From assembly GCA_947367415.1 (NCBI GenBank), contig CANBEE010000122.1, positions 1-7,714 of the forward strand: a DNA stretch of 7,714 nucleotides. Direction: 5' to 3'. The stretch comes from an uncultured Bacteroidales bacterium. GTDB lineage: Bacteria; Bacteroidota; Bacteroidia; Bacteroidales; Bacteroidaceae. The translations under genes were made by a program, and so were the position numbers. The notes beneath the pieces are model-generated. The model had not been told where the DNA came from. It worked only from the letters and a program-made list of their open reading frames with translations, and searched no databases. Shown piece by piece: positions 1-7,022 of the stretch (positions are counted from its first letter, which is position 1; every line of letters starts with the position of its first letter).

Positions 1-1
1 T

Positions 2-394
2 TGGCGTGAGCACCTCCGCGCAATGGACGACTTGCGTACCAGCGTACAGAATGCTACTTATGAGCAGAAAGACCCGCTCTTGATTTATAAACTTGAGTCG
101 TACGAGATTTTCAGCCAGATGTTGGAGAAGATTAACCGCGAGGTACTCTCGGTTGTTGGTAAGGGCTACATCCCCGTACGCGAGAATCAGGAGGAGCGTG
201 TTAAACAGCAACAGCAGAGCCGTGCCAAGGTGGACGTAAACCGTTTGCACGCATCTCGTATGCAGGCTGCTGCGGCAGCAGGTCAGGGCGAGAAGAGCAA
301 GCCGGCTCCCGTACAGGTTGAAAAGAAGGTCGGTCGTAACGACCCTTGCCCTTGCGGTAGCGGTAAGAAGTACAAGCACTGTCACGGTAAATAA
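2..394 (+). CDS. secA: Protein translocase subunit SecA, C-terminal end (5' truncated by window edge)
   Basis: This is the last 130 residues of SecA, the ATPase that drives preproteins through the SecYEG channel at the inner membrane. The reading frame is open from base 2, before the first visible ATG at 23, and begins [20 protein letters not shown], the conserved helical-scaffold region of SecA, followed by [18 protein letters not shown] low-complexity linker rich in Q, A and K follows. The protein ends in the SEC-C zinc-binding motif ([20 protein letters not shown]), with the metal ligands in the CxC and CH pairs; in the family this tail binds SecB and/or ribosomes. The ATPase domains lie upstream of the window, so the 23 ATG is an internal methionine and not the start. 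The dCMP deaminase gene begins 12 bases after the stop with no terminator between, which suggests co-transcription. Identification is very secure. Confidence 0.97.
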   Translation, partial: WREHLRAMDDLRTSVQNATYEQKDPLLIYKLESYEIFSQMLEKINREVLSVVGKGYIPVRENQEERVKQQQQSRAKVDVNRLHASRMQAAAAAGQGEKSKPAPVQVEKKVGRNDPCPCGSGKKYKHCHGK

Positions 395-406
395 CAGTTT
401 AGAACT

Positions 407-838
407 ATGGGTTACGCAGAGGAGAAACAGCGACAGCTTGATGTTCGCTACCTTAAGATGGCGCGTATATGGGCAGAAAACTCATATTGTGTACGCCGTC
501 AGGTTGGTGCGCTAATTGTAAAAGATAAGATGATTATCTCTGACGGTTACAACGGCACACCTTCAGGCTTTGAGAATATCTGCGAGGATGATATGGGACA
601 GACAAAGCCCTATGTTCTCCACGCCGAGGCAAATGCCATTACAAAGGTAGCCAAGAGTGCCAATAACTGCGAGGGCGCGACGCTATATATCACTGCCTCT
701 CCTTGTTTGGAGTGTTCAAAGCTCATCATTCAGGCAGGCATTAAGCGTGTTGTATATTGCGAGAAGTACCGCTGCGAAGATGGTCTTGACCTCCTTAAAC
801 GCGTAGGTATCGAGTGCGTATTTGTTGAAATTGAATAG
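407..838 (+). CDS. Deoxycytidylate (dCMP) deaminase
   Basis: A 143-residue cytosolic enzyme of the cytidine/deoxycytidylate deaminase fold, predicted to convert dCMP to dUMP, the substrate of thymidylate synthase. The zinc site is intact: H72 in HAEANA with the proton-shuttling E74, then P99-C100-x-x-C103 (SPCLECSK). The segment GYNGTPSGFENICE (about 47-60) is the insertion typical of dCMP deaminases (ComEB/T4 Cd type) and separates this protein from tRNA adenosine or cytidine deaminases. Its length is normal for the family. The ATG at 407 is the first in frame and lies 12 bases after the secA stop; the leader is AT-rich without a clear Shine-Dalgarno site. The aminotransferase starts 3 bases after its stop, so translational coupling is likely. 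I infer no specific link with secA or the aminotransferase. A ComEB-like competence name would be possible but is not supported here. Confidence 0.93.
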   Translation: MGYAEEKQRQLDVRYLKMARIWAENSYCVRRQVGALIVKDKMIISDGYNGTPSGFENICEDDMGQTKPYVLHAEANAITKVAKSANNCEGATLYITASPCLECSKLIIQAGIKRVVYCEKYRCEDGLDLLKRVGIECVFVEIE

Positions 839-841
839 TAT

Positions 842-2041
842 ATGCCAAAGATTTCTGAAAGAGCTGTGTTGATGCCTTCGTCGCCGATTAGGCGATTGGC
901 TCCGCTTGCTGAGGCGGCAAAACGCCGTGGCACAAAGGTATATCATCTTAATATCGGTCAGCCTGACTTGCCCACACCACAAGCTGCTATTGATGCCATA
1001 CGCAATATCGATCGCAAGGTACTTGAGTATAGTCCTTCGCAGGGCTATCGCAGCTATCGTGAGAAATTGGTGGGTTATTACAAGAAATATGATATTAATC
1101 TGACGGCTGATGATATTATTATCACTACGGGTGGTTCCGAGGCTGTGCTTTTTTCATTTCTGGCCTGCTTGAATCCTGGTGATGAGATTATCATGCCCGA
1201 CCCCTTCTATGCAAACTATCAGGCGTTTGCCATCTCTGCTGGGGCTGTGATACGTACTATCCCAACAACGATAGAGGAGGGCTTCTGCTTACCGAAGGTA
1301 GAACGATTCGAGGAACTTATCAATGAACGTACCAAGGCAATCATGATATGTAACCCCAACAATCCTACAGGCTATCTGTATACTCGCCGTGAGATGAACC
1401 AGATACGTGATTTGGTGAAGAAGTATGACCTCTATCTCTTCTCCGACGAGGTGTATCGTGAATTCATATATACAGGTTCACCTTATATATCGGCTTGCCA
1501 CCTTGAGGGTATTGAAGATAACGTGGTGCTTATCGACTCTGTGTCGAAACGTTACTCGGAGTGTGGTATACGTATCGGGGCGCTCATTACAAAAAACAAA
1601 CAGTTGCGTCAAGCGGTGATGAAGTTTTGTCAGGCTCGCTTGAGTCCTCCGCTGATTGGACAGATAGCTGCCGAGGCTTCACTTGACGAGCCGGAAGAGT
1701 ACACACGTGACACGTACGATGAGTATGTAGAACGCCGTAAATGCTTAATCGATGGCCTTAACCGCATCCCTGGCGTATATAGTCCCATTCCTATGGGTGC
1801 GTTCTATACGGTTGCCCGTCTGCCAGTTGACGATAGCGAGAAGTTCTGTGCTTGGTGTCTGAGCGAATTTAACTATGAGGGCGAGACTGTGATGATGGCT
1901 CCTGCCAGTGGCTTTTACACCACTCCTGGGGCGGGACGCAATGAGGTGCGTATTGCCTATGTACTGAAGAAGGATGATCTGCAGCGTGCCCTTGTGGTAT
2001 TACAGAAAGCGTTGGAGGCATATCCCGGAAGAACTATTTGA
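842..2041 (+). CDS. PLP-dependent class I/II aminotransferase (aspartate aminotransferase-like)
   Basis: A 399-residue fold-type I aminotransferase, expected to be a soluble homodimer that moves amino groups between an amino acid and a 2-oxo acid. Visible landmarks in order: the N-terminal LNIGQPDLPTP (36-46), TGGSEA (96-101) for cofactor phosphate binding, NPNNPTG (171-177) containing the Asn that contacts PLP, SDEVY (201-205) with D202 for the pyridine nitrogen and Y205 for the ring oxygen, SVSKRYSECGIRIG (233-246) with Schiff-base K236, and NEVRIAY (367-373) with R370 at the position of the carboxylate-binding Arg. All catalytic positions are present and the length is normal. The sequence after the lysine (RYSECG instead of the usual TFAMTG) marks a subgroup I associate with Bacteroidota; its preferred amino acid cannot be read from sequence. 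The gene sits 3 bases behind the dCMP deaminase, so they probably share a transcript. Confidence 0.92.
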   Translation: MPKISERAVLMPSSPIRRLAPLAEAAKRRGTKVYHLNIGQPDLPTPQAAIDAIRNIDRKVLEYSPSQGYRSYREKLVGYYKKYDINLTADDIIITTGGSEAVLFSFLACLNPGDEIIMPDPFYANYQAFAISAGAVIRTIPTTIEEGFCLPKVERFEELINERTKAIMICNPNNPTGYLYTRREMNQIRDLVKKYDLYLFSDEVYREFIYTGSPYISACHLEGIEDNVVLIDSVSKRYSECGIRIGALITKNKQLRQAVMKFCQARLSPPLIGQIAAEASLDEPEEYTRDTYDEYVERRKCLIDGLNRIPGVYSPIPMGAFYTVARLPVDDSEKFCAWCLSEFNYEGETVMMAPASGFYTTPGAGRNEVRIAYVLKKDDLQRALVVLQKALEAYPGRTI

Positions 2042-2065
2042 GTGGTAAGATCAAAGAGAAAAGAT

Positions 2066-2096
2066 GAAAGTTCATTCCTTCCGGATGGAAACTTTC
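2066..2096 (+). other. Imperfect inverted repeat (RNA hairpin) between aminotransferase and permease genes
   Basis: GAAAGTT at 2066-2072 pairs perfectly with AACTTTC at 2090-2096. Inside it, CA-T-TCC (2073-2078) pairs with GGATG (2083-2087) around a TTCC loop, leaving a one-base and a two-base bulge. The right arm continues as a short direct repeat (ACTTTCC ACTTTCA). No T-run follows, so this is not a convincing intrinsic terminator; it could be a processing or stability element, or chance in an AT-rich spacer. I see no Bacteroides-type promoter in the rest of this 78-base gap. Confidence 0.3.
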
Positions 2097-2119
2097 CACT
2101 TTCAATTTAAGATAATAAA

Positions 2120-3358
2120 ATGGAATCATTCATCGCCCGCCGGCTCTATAAGAGCGAGCAAGGTAGTCGCAAGGTATCGCGCCCAGCCGTACTTATAGCA
2201 CAGGCTGGAGTGGCGTTAGGACTAGCGGTGATGTTGGTCACGATTGCCGTATCATTTGGCTTCAAGTATGAGGTTAGAGAAAAGGCGGTTGGCTTCAGTG
2301 CACATCTGCATATCAGCAATTATGAGTCGGCTAATGACTATGAGGCATTGCCTATAGCCCCCGATACCGCATTGTTGCAAATGTTGCAGGAGACACCTGG
2401 GGTAGAGCATGTACAACGTTATGCTACTAAGGCTGGAGTGTTACGAGCTGACGGTGATTTCTTGGGTTGTGTTTTCAAAGGCGTTGGTGAGGACTATGAT
2501 TTGTCATTCTATAGTAATTATCTGAAAGAGGGTGAACTTCCAGCTTTCTCCGATAGTGTGATATCGAACAATATCCTTATTTCTCGCCTGATAGCCGATA
2601 AATTGCTTCTTGAAGTAGGGGATAAGATAGATGCCTATTTCTTGCAAGGAGCTATGCGTGCACGTCGTTATACAGTGACAGGCATATACGAAACAGGTTT
2701 CAGCGAATATGACCGTCTGTTTATTGTAACAGACCTGAAGGCAGTGCAGAGTCTGAATCGCTGGGAATCAGATCAAGTGACAGGAGTTGAAGTGCAGCTT
2801 GCTGACTTCGATAAGGTCGACGATATGAATTGGGAGTTGGGTTCAGTGCTTGACCGTACGGAAGATAGGTATGGGGAGCAATATCTGGTGCAGTCTGTTA
2901 CGGATATCAATCCTGGCCTCTTCGCTTGGCTCGATGTGCTAGACATGAATGTATGGCTTATCTTGGCATTGATGATTGGCGTGGCAGCCTTCACTATGAT
3001 ATCGGGCTTGTTGATACTTATTATCGAACGTACACAATTTATAGGTATACTCAAGGCACTTGGTGCATCCAACGCCTCGGTTCGTAAATCTTTTTTATAT
3101 CTCGGCATGCTTATTATCGAAAAAGGTATGCTATGGGGCAATGTGGTAGGTCTAGGACTATGTGCAATACAAAAGTTTACGAAATTGATTCCGCTTGATC
3201 CTGCAAACTACTATTTAGACAGTGTGCCCATAGAGTTTCACTGGCTTTTTTTCTTGATTGTCAACGTTGCCATGTTCGTACTCTCCGTACTTATCCTCAT
3301 AGTGCCCTCACAGCTCATCTCTCATATCTATCCGACCAAGGCTATGAGGTTTGAGTGA
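2120..3358 (+). CDS. FtsX/LolC/E-type ABC transporter permease
   Basis: A 412-residue inner-membrane protein with the layout of LolC/LolE and MacB-type permeases. A short cytosolic N-terminus (FIARRLYKSEQGSRKVSRPA) leads to TM1 (about 24-46), a large periplasmic domain (about 50-275), then three helices (about 278-303, 323-351, 373-400). The cytoplasmic segment after TM2, IIERTQFIGILKALGASNAS (301-320), is the FtsX-domain signature that contacts the ATPase, and the C-terminus KAMRFE is typical of the family. In Gram-negatives such permeases work with a LolD-type ATPase to release outer-membrane lipoproteins, or in other mechanotransmission roles. No ATPase gene is adjacent, so the partner must be encoded elsewhere and the exact role is inferred. 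ATG 2120 follows an A-rich leader, fits the family N-terminus and leaves no missing sequence. It may be read through from the aminotransferase 78 bases upstream. Confidence 0.88.
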   Translation: MESFIARRLYKSEQGSRKVSRPAVLIAQAGVALGLAVMLVTIAVSFGFKYEVREKAVGFSAHLHISNYESANDYEALPIAPDTALLQMLQETPGVEHVQRYATKAGVLRADGDFLGCVFKGVGEDYDLSFYSNYLKEGELPAFSDSVISNNILISRLIADKLLLEVGDKIDAYFLQGAMRARRYTVTGIYETGFSEYDRLFIVTDLKAVQSLNRWESDQVTGVEVQLADFDKVDDMNWELGSVLDRTEDRYGEQYLVQSVTDINPGLFAWLDVLDMNVWLILALMIGVAAFTMISGLLILIIERTQFIGILKALGASNASVRKSFLYLGMLIIEKGMLWGNVVGLGLCAIQKFTKLIPLDPANYYLDSVPIEFHWLFFLIVNVAMFVLSVLILIVPSQLISHIYPTKAMRFE

Positions 3359-3424
3359 TGTGGTATGGTAATAGGTTAAGGATTATGATTATTTAGATTT
3401 CAAATCCATAAAAAAAAGAAAGAT

Positions 3425-3937
3425 ATGTCATTTTTAGATTTAGTAAAAGCACGTTATTCAGTACGCTCATACGAGCAACGTGTCATCGAACCAGAGAAAC
3501 TGGAGTATATAATGGAATGTACACGCCTGGCTCCTTCTGCCGTTAATCTGCAGCCATGGAAGTTCTATATTGTCAGTAAACCTGAAGACTGCGAAAAGAT
3601 TCGCCAATGCTATCATCGCGAGTGGTTCAATGAGGCGACCATGTATATCATAGCCTGCTCCAACCACGAGGAATCTTGGAAACGTCGCCGTTCAGAGCCT
3701 AAAGACCATGCTGATATCGATATTAGTATAGCTGTAGAGCATTTGTGTTTAGCAGCAGCCGAAGTCGGATTGGGTACCTGCTGGGTATGCAACTTCGATG
3801 TGGAGTTATGCCGCAGCCTTTTTGGCATTGCCGATCCCTATGAACCTGCAGTGCTTATCCCCATTGGCTATCCGGCAACAAATGAAGTGCCTGAAAAGAA
3901 CCGCAAACCAATGGATGATGTGTTTGTAAACCTATAA
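3425..3937 (+). CDS. Nitroreductase-family FMN-dependent oxidoreductase
   Basis: A 170-residue cytosolic flavoprotein of the nitroreductase superfamily; members use FMN and NAD(P)H to reduce nitro groups, quinones, flavins or other acceptors. The start is classic: ARYSVRSYEQRVIEP (9-23) holds the Arg/Ser residues that contact the FMN phosphate, followed by APSAVNLQPWKFYIV (36-50) and, near the end, EVGLGTCWVCNFD (113-125) for the flavin ring region, then the VLIPIGYPA strand (143-151). At 170 residues it belongs to the short single-domain subgroup, with most of the usual lid region reduced. The physiological substrate cannot be inferred. ATG 3425 is preceded by a long A-rich leader (3409-3422), the usual translation signal of Bacteroidota. 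A possible -7 element TAGATTTC sits at 3394-3401, but I see no good -33 partner, so its promoter is uncertain. The gap to the permease is 66 bases. Confidence 0.9.
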   Translation: MSFLDLVKARYSVRSYEQRVIEPEKLEYIMECTRLAPSAVNLQPWKFYIVSKPEDCEKIRQCYHREWFNEATMYIIACSNHEESWKRRRSEPKDHADIDISIAVEHLCLAAAEVGLGTCWVCNFDVELCRSLFGIADPYEPAVLIPIGYPATNEVPEKNRKPMDDVFVNL

Positions 3938-3951
3938 AAATGTAAACAATA

Positions 3952-3981
3952 TTGATTATTCGCACTTTATTACTATCTTTA
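3952..3981 (+). promoter_or_regulatory. Bacteroides-type promoter for the small lipoprotein gene
   Basis: A TTG at 3952-3954 and a TATCTTTA at 3974-3981 are separated by 19 bases, which matches the primary sigma factor consensus of Bacteroidota (TTTG or TTG, about 19-21 bases, TAnnTTTG) with one mismatch at the last base. Transcription would start a few bases after 3981, giving a leader of roughly 25 bases before ATG 4014 with an A-rich stretch (3999-4008) just before the start codon. The position directly behind the nitroreductase stop supports a separate transcript for the lipoprotein. This rests on sequence match only. Confidence 0.6.
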
Positions 3982-4013
3982 CAGCAAATTAGTCATTTAA
4001 AAAAGAAATACCT

Positions 4014-4484
4014 ATGCAAAAGAAAGTATTATTTATGGCATCTCTTGTTCTGCTGTTGTGTACAGTTGCGTGCCACGAGCCTATCTATAGTGAACAGCCT
4101 GTGTATGGAAAACTCCGTTTTACAACTGAGGCTCCTTCAACGATTACATTGGACAAACAGGGTGAGATAGGAAAATCCTCAATCTGTAATCCCGGTGACT
4201 CTGTTACCGTATTCATGCAGGTGCAATATCCAGGCGATTATATTACAGAGGCCGACTACACTTGGAAACTTTACGTTACTAATGATAGCGTACTGAGTGG
4301 CTCTGTTAAGGTGATAGCCCCTCATAAGTTGAACACACCTCCAATGTGGACTTTCAAGGCTCCTGAAGTGAGTGGAAAATATACGGTGACCTTCAAAGCC
4401 AAGTATGACTATTCAGCCCAGACAGAGACAGGCCAGATATATGGTGAATCGTCATCATATTCTGCTGAGTTGAATGTGAGATAA
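4014..4484 (+). CDS. Small lipoprotein of unknown function, predicted beta-sandwich
   Basis: A 156-residue protein I do not recognise as a named family. The N-terminus is a lipoprotein signal: MQKK, a hydrophobic core (V5-L15), then CTVAC with C20 as the likely lipidated cysteine, so the mature protein would start CHEPIYSEQ and be membrane-anchored, periplasmic or surface-facing. The mature part is rich in alternating beta-type segments (KLRFTTEA 33-40, DSVTVFMQVQYPG 62-74, DYTWKLYVTND 81-91, PPMWTFKAPE 109-118, GKYTVTFKAKYDY 121-133, SSYSAELNVR 147-156), which suggests one immunoglobulin-like or PKD-like sandwich. No catalytic motif is visible. It has its own promoter (3952-3981) and a strong terminator (4505-4538), so it appears monocistronic. 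ATG 4014 gives a proper signal peptide, which supports this start. A structural or ligand-binding role at the cell envelope is inference only. Confidence 0.85.
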   Translation: MQKKVLFMASLVLLLCTVACHEPIYSEQPVYGKLRFTTEAPSTITLDKQGEIGKSSICNPGDSVTVFMQVQYPGDYITEADYTWKLYVTNDSVLSGSVKVIAPHKLNTPPMWTFKAPEVSGKYTVTFKAKYDYSAQTETGQIYGESSSYSAELNVR

Positions 4485-4504
4485 TCCTCTCTATATATAA
4501 GTAT

Positions 4505-4538
4505 AAGAAATGCGGAGCAATCTCCGCATTTCTTTTTT
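4505..4538 (+). terminator. Intrinsic terminator of the lipoprotein gene, possibly serving both strands
   Basis: A perfect 13-bp stem (4505-4517 with 4522-4534, core ATGCGGAG/CTCCGCAT) closes a CAAT tetraloop, and a run of six T (4533-4538) follows, the standard form of a Rho-independent terminator. It lies 20 bases after the lipoprotein stop. On the minus strand the same hairpin is about 90 bases beyond the GH115 stop but is followed only by a broken T-run, so it could also stop convergent transcription, less efficiently. Confidence 0.93.
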
Positions 4539-4629
4539 ATAGGGGCAATCGGTTTTCTATCACGTCCCAGTTGATGATGTCCCATAAGCTGTCGTAGTGG
4601 GCATGCCAGTTCAACAATAAATAATGCGT
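4537..4629 (-). pseudogene. Coding-like remnant of about 30 codons behind the GH115 stop
   Basis: On the minus strand, directly after the GH115 stop and in the same frame, 30 sense codons run to a TAA at 4539-4537. The translated middle reads NWHAHYDSLWDIINWDVI and then ENRLPL before the stop. It contains three Trp codons, and most two-fold degenerate codons end in C (GAC, ATC, AAC, TAC, CAC), unlike random intergenic DNA in this AT-rich context. No ATG is present in frame; only TTG codons could start it, so it is unlikely to be an intact gene. It may be the 3' scrap of a lost gene or a former C-terminal extension. The DSLWD segment recalls the helix of barstar-type inhibitors and WDVIEN recalls the WDVVNE motif of GH10 xylanases, but neither match is long enough to name it. 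This also describes the 90-base gap after GH115. Confidence 0.3.
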
Positions 4630-7011
4630 TTATTCCATTATGTAAACTTCATCGAGAATGATATGGGGGTCGAGTGCTTCAATGCTAAGTGTATGCTTGC
4701 CTTCGCTTGTGGGGCCGAAGGGTAGGGGACAGAGGGCAAGGTTGCGCTTGACGTTACGTTTCCATGCTTCGCTACGTCCATAGGTGGCGATATTGAAGAT
4801 CTTGGATGGTTGGTTGTCCAGAGTGACACGTATGCGCAGTTGCTTGCTCTGTACGGGATGGTTAGGGATAAAAGCCAGCACGATAGAGTCTGAGGCTCCG
4901 ATGGTTAAGCTGAGTGGCTCGCCTTCGTGCAATGGTGTGGCCTGGCGGCTGTAGCCCAATTCTTCAATGGCGCTTGTTCGTTCCCATTCTAGCGGAGTAC
5001 CGATGGTGTAGATCTCGTGCTCCAGTGTGCCTTCGAAGGTGTTGCGGGGAACACTGTCGTAAACTGCCAGGTTGCGTGGATGATAGTTCATCATCTTGTT
5101 CCATTTGCCATCGGCCACCACTTCATTATAGTGCTGTGTGCTGGCAACTGTCATTCTATGCTGCTCGTCTGCTTTGAGCCAGTATCCTTCATCTGCTCCG
5201 TGGCGGGCCAACTGTGCATAGCACCACTTCTTGTTCATGCTGGCTGCTGCTTTCACGGGATACTCTATCAGTTGGTACCACACATCGGCATGGGCCTTGT
5301 CTTCATAATCGCCCAGTCGGTTACAATCAACTATGAGGTCGTCGTATGCTTTGATGCGATGGTGTATATACTCTTCGCTCCAGGGCAGTGAAGTGGGGCG
5401 TTTGTATTTGGGGTCACGCTCTTCAGTGCGTGTATGAGCCATAAACTCGGGACGACGGATGTATGTCAGGTGGTAGTAGTCAAACATGAGGTCGGTCAAA
5501 GCTGTAGCTCGACGCTGACCGAACTCGCGAGTCATAAACTGGGTCATATGCTCTCGCACTCCCTTTTCTCTGACTTGCTCGGGGTCCCAGGCGATGTCCA
5601 TGAATAGCTCGGTCAGGTACTCTGCAGGTTTGATGTCGCCAACATTGAGTACCCACATGTTGCTGTTGCCCGAGTCGAACGCTCTCAGTAGCTCGGTAGC
5701 CATCAATACGGGATGCGTGGAGGGTAGCCACAGGTAATCGTGTGGGCGACCCCAGTAGGAGACATGGTAATAGAGTCCGTGGCCTCCGCTACGCAGACGC
5801 TCTGCTGAATCGGGTAGGTGACGTATGTAACCGTAGTTGTCATCGCACCACATGAGGGTTACATCATCGGGCACCTCAAGTCCCGCGTTGTATATATCGA
5901 GTACCTCTTTGTAGGGGATGAATGCTTGTGGTATGTTGGTAAGTGTGGAGTCTACCAATTCTGACAGCATGGCACGTTGGTCGGCAAGCACTTGTGTGAG
6001 TACGGTGCGCTGCTCTTCTATTGTCTTTGCACCGTTCATCTTTCCGTCATGCACGCCACGCATTCCCAAGGTGTAGATGACGGGCGTCTCGGCCACCTCT
6101 TCAACACGTTCGCGCCAGAAGCGCTTGACCGATTCGCTATTGTTGACATAGTCATAGTCTCCCTCACCGCTCACTCGCCACTCGCCATTGGTGTTGCGTG
6201 CCATGGGTTCGCAGTGCGAGGCTCCCATATATATGCCATACTTCTCGGCCATCTCGCGGTTTCCCTCAACAAAGAAGAATGGTATAGTGCATTCGTGCAT
6301 TGCGGGCCAGCAGGTGTTGGCGCGTAGGCGCAACAGCAATTCGAATATCCTGCCGTATGTCTTTGGCCCCAGCTCGCCTTTGCGTGTGCCCGGGTCGTAG
6401 GTCTCGTTGGCCCAGGGTACTAATGCGAAGTCCTCATCGTTGAGGAATATGCCACGGTAGCGCACCTTGGGGTATTCTATGGTCGAGAAGCTATCTACTA
6501 TCCATCGCTTGCGTGGTTTGATGGGACTATCGGCCCACCATTCCCAGGGAGAAATGCCCATAAGCTCTGACAGTGCCATGAGGCCATAGGCGGTGCCTCT
6601 GTCATCGCCACCTATTATATATAGTATAGGCTTTTCGTTGATTATCTGCACACCCATGTGGTAACTTTCGGGATGTGTTACCAGTATGTCGCTTTTGATG
6701 CCCAACTTCTGTAATAGGGCTTCGCAATCTTTAGTGCCGTATGTGGCAACAAGAATCTGAGGCGTGCTGTTGCTCTCGTTGAGTGTGGATGTCAATGACA
6801 AAGAGTCGCCAAATACGGCCAGGTAATCGCGCTTGACCAAGTCGATGGCTGTATGCACTACTTGCCCTTCGTTGGGTGACAGCACGATTGTTGCGGGGCT
6901 ACCTTGCTCGATGACGAAACTTTGCTTGTTGGTGCAGGCAATTGTTGATAAGACAAAAGCGATGGTGTATAGATATCTCTTCATGGAAATATTATTTTTC
7001 TTTGTAGACAT
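4630..7011 (-). CDS. GH115 alpha-glucuronidase, predicted lipoprotein
   Basis: Predicted to release glucuronic or 4-O-methylglucuronic acid from glucuronoxylan. At 793 residues from the 7011 ATG (784 from the 6984 ATG) it is somewhat shorter than many GH115 enzymes I know of, though no core region seems missing. After the signal come an N-terminal alpha/beta domain (about 35-175, with IGGDDRGTAYGLMALSEL 133-150 and WEWWAD 156-161), the TIM-barrel catalytic region (about 180-490, with VRYRGIFLNDEDF 183-195, WPAMHECTIPFF 235-246, LGMRGVHDG 315-323, MWCDDNYGYIRHLP 387-400 and GLYYHVSYWGRPHDY 412-426), a helical region (about 500-640) and a C-terminal beta-sandwich (about 655-793). I cannot assign individual catalytic residues with certainty. 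LSTIAC ending at C26 is a lipobox, so it is probably anchored in the envelope. The second ATG at 6984 (MKRYLY) gives a tidier signal peptide and is away from the upstream hairpin, so it may be the true start. It lies downstream of xylA on the same strand. Confidence 0.92.
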   Translation of the reverse strand: MSTKKNNISMKRYLYTIAFVLSTIACTNKQSFVIEQGSPATIVLSPNEGQVVHTAIDLVKRDYLAVFGDSLSLTSTLNESNSTPQILVATYGTKDCEALLQKLGIKSDILVTHPESYHMGVQIINEKPILYIIGGDDRGTAYGLMALSELMGISPWEWWADSPIKPRKRWIVDSFSTIEYPKVRYRGIFLNDEDFALVPWANETYDPGTRKGELGPKTYGRIFELLLRLRANTCWPAMHECTIPFFFVEGNREMAEKYGIYMGASHCEPMARNTNGEWRVSGEGDYDYVNNSESVKRFWRERVEEVAETPVIYTLGMRGVHDGKMNGAKTIEEQRTVLTQVLADQRAMLSELVDSTLTNIPQAFIPYKEVLDIYNAGLEVPDDVTLMWCDDNYGYIRHLPDSAERLRSGGHGLYYHVSYWGRPHDYLWLPSTHPVLMATELLRAFDSGNSNMWVLNVGDIKPAEYLTELFMDIAWDPEQVREKGVREHMTQFMTREFGQRRATALTDLMFDYYHLTYIRRPEFMAHTRTEERDPKYKRPTSLPWSEEYIHHRIKAYDDLIVDCNRLGDYEDKAHADVWYQLIEYPVKAAASMNKKWCYAQLARHGADEGYWLKADEQHRMTVASTQHYNEVVADGKWNKMMNYHPRNLAVYDSVPRNTFEGTLEHEIYTIGTPLEWERTSAIEELGYSRQATPLHEGEPLSLTIGASDSIVLAFIPNHPVQSKQLRIRVTLDNQPSKIFNIATYGRSEAWKRNVKRNLALCPLPFGPTSEGKHTLSIEALDPHIILDEVYIME

Positions 7012-7022
7012 AGGAACTAAAA

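Noticed and set aside
716..982. Minus-strand open frames over the deaminase/aminotransferase junction
   Set aside because: They overlap two well-supported genes on the plus strand and have no leader or conserved motif.
2773..3141. Minus-strand open frame of 122 codons
   Set aside because: Antisense to the periplasmic and TM2-TM3 part of the permease, which is clearly coding; the antisense product has no recognisable features.
3396..3406. Palindrome GATTT-C-AAATC before the nitroreductase gene
   Set aside because: A one-base centre cannot form an RNA hairpin and the AT-rich site is too short to call an operator; it overlaps a weak -7-like sequence only.
5480..5731. Minus-strand open frame of 83 codons in a different frame from GH115
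   Set aside because: It is on the same strand but in another frame inside the GH115 coding region, with an Arg/His-rich composition typical of out-of-frame reading.
4914..6400. Several plus-strand open frames of 70-124 codons
   Set aside because: They lie fully antisense to the GH115 gene, whose translation carries continuous family motifs; they show Cys/His-rich, low-quality translations and no start signals, so they are shadows.
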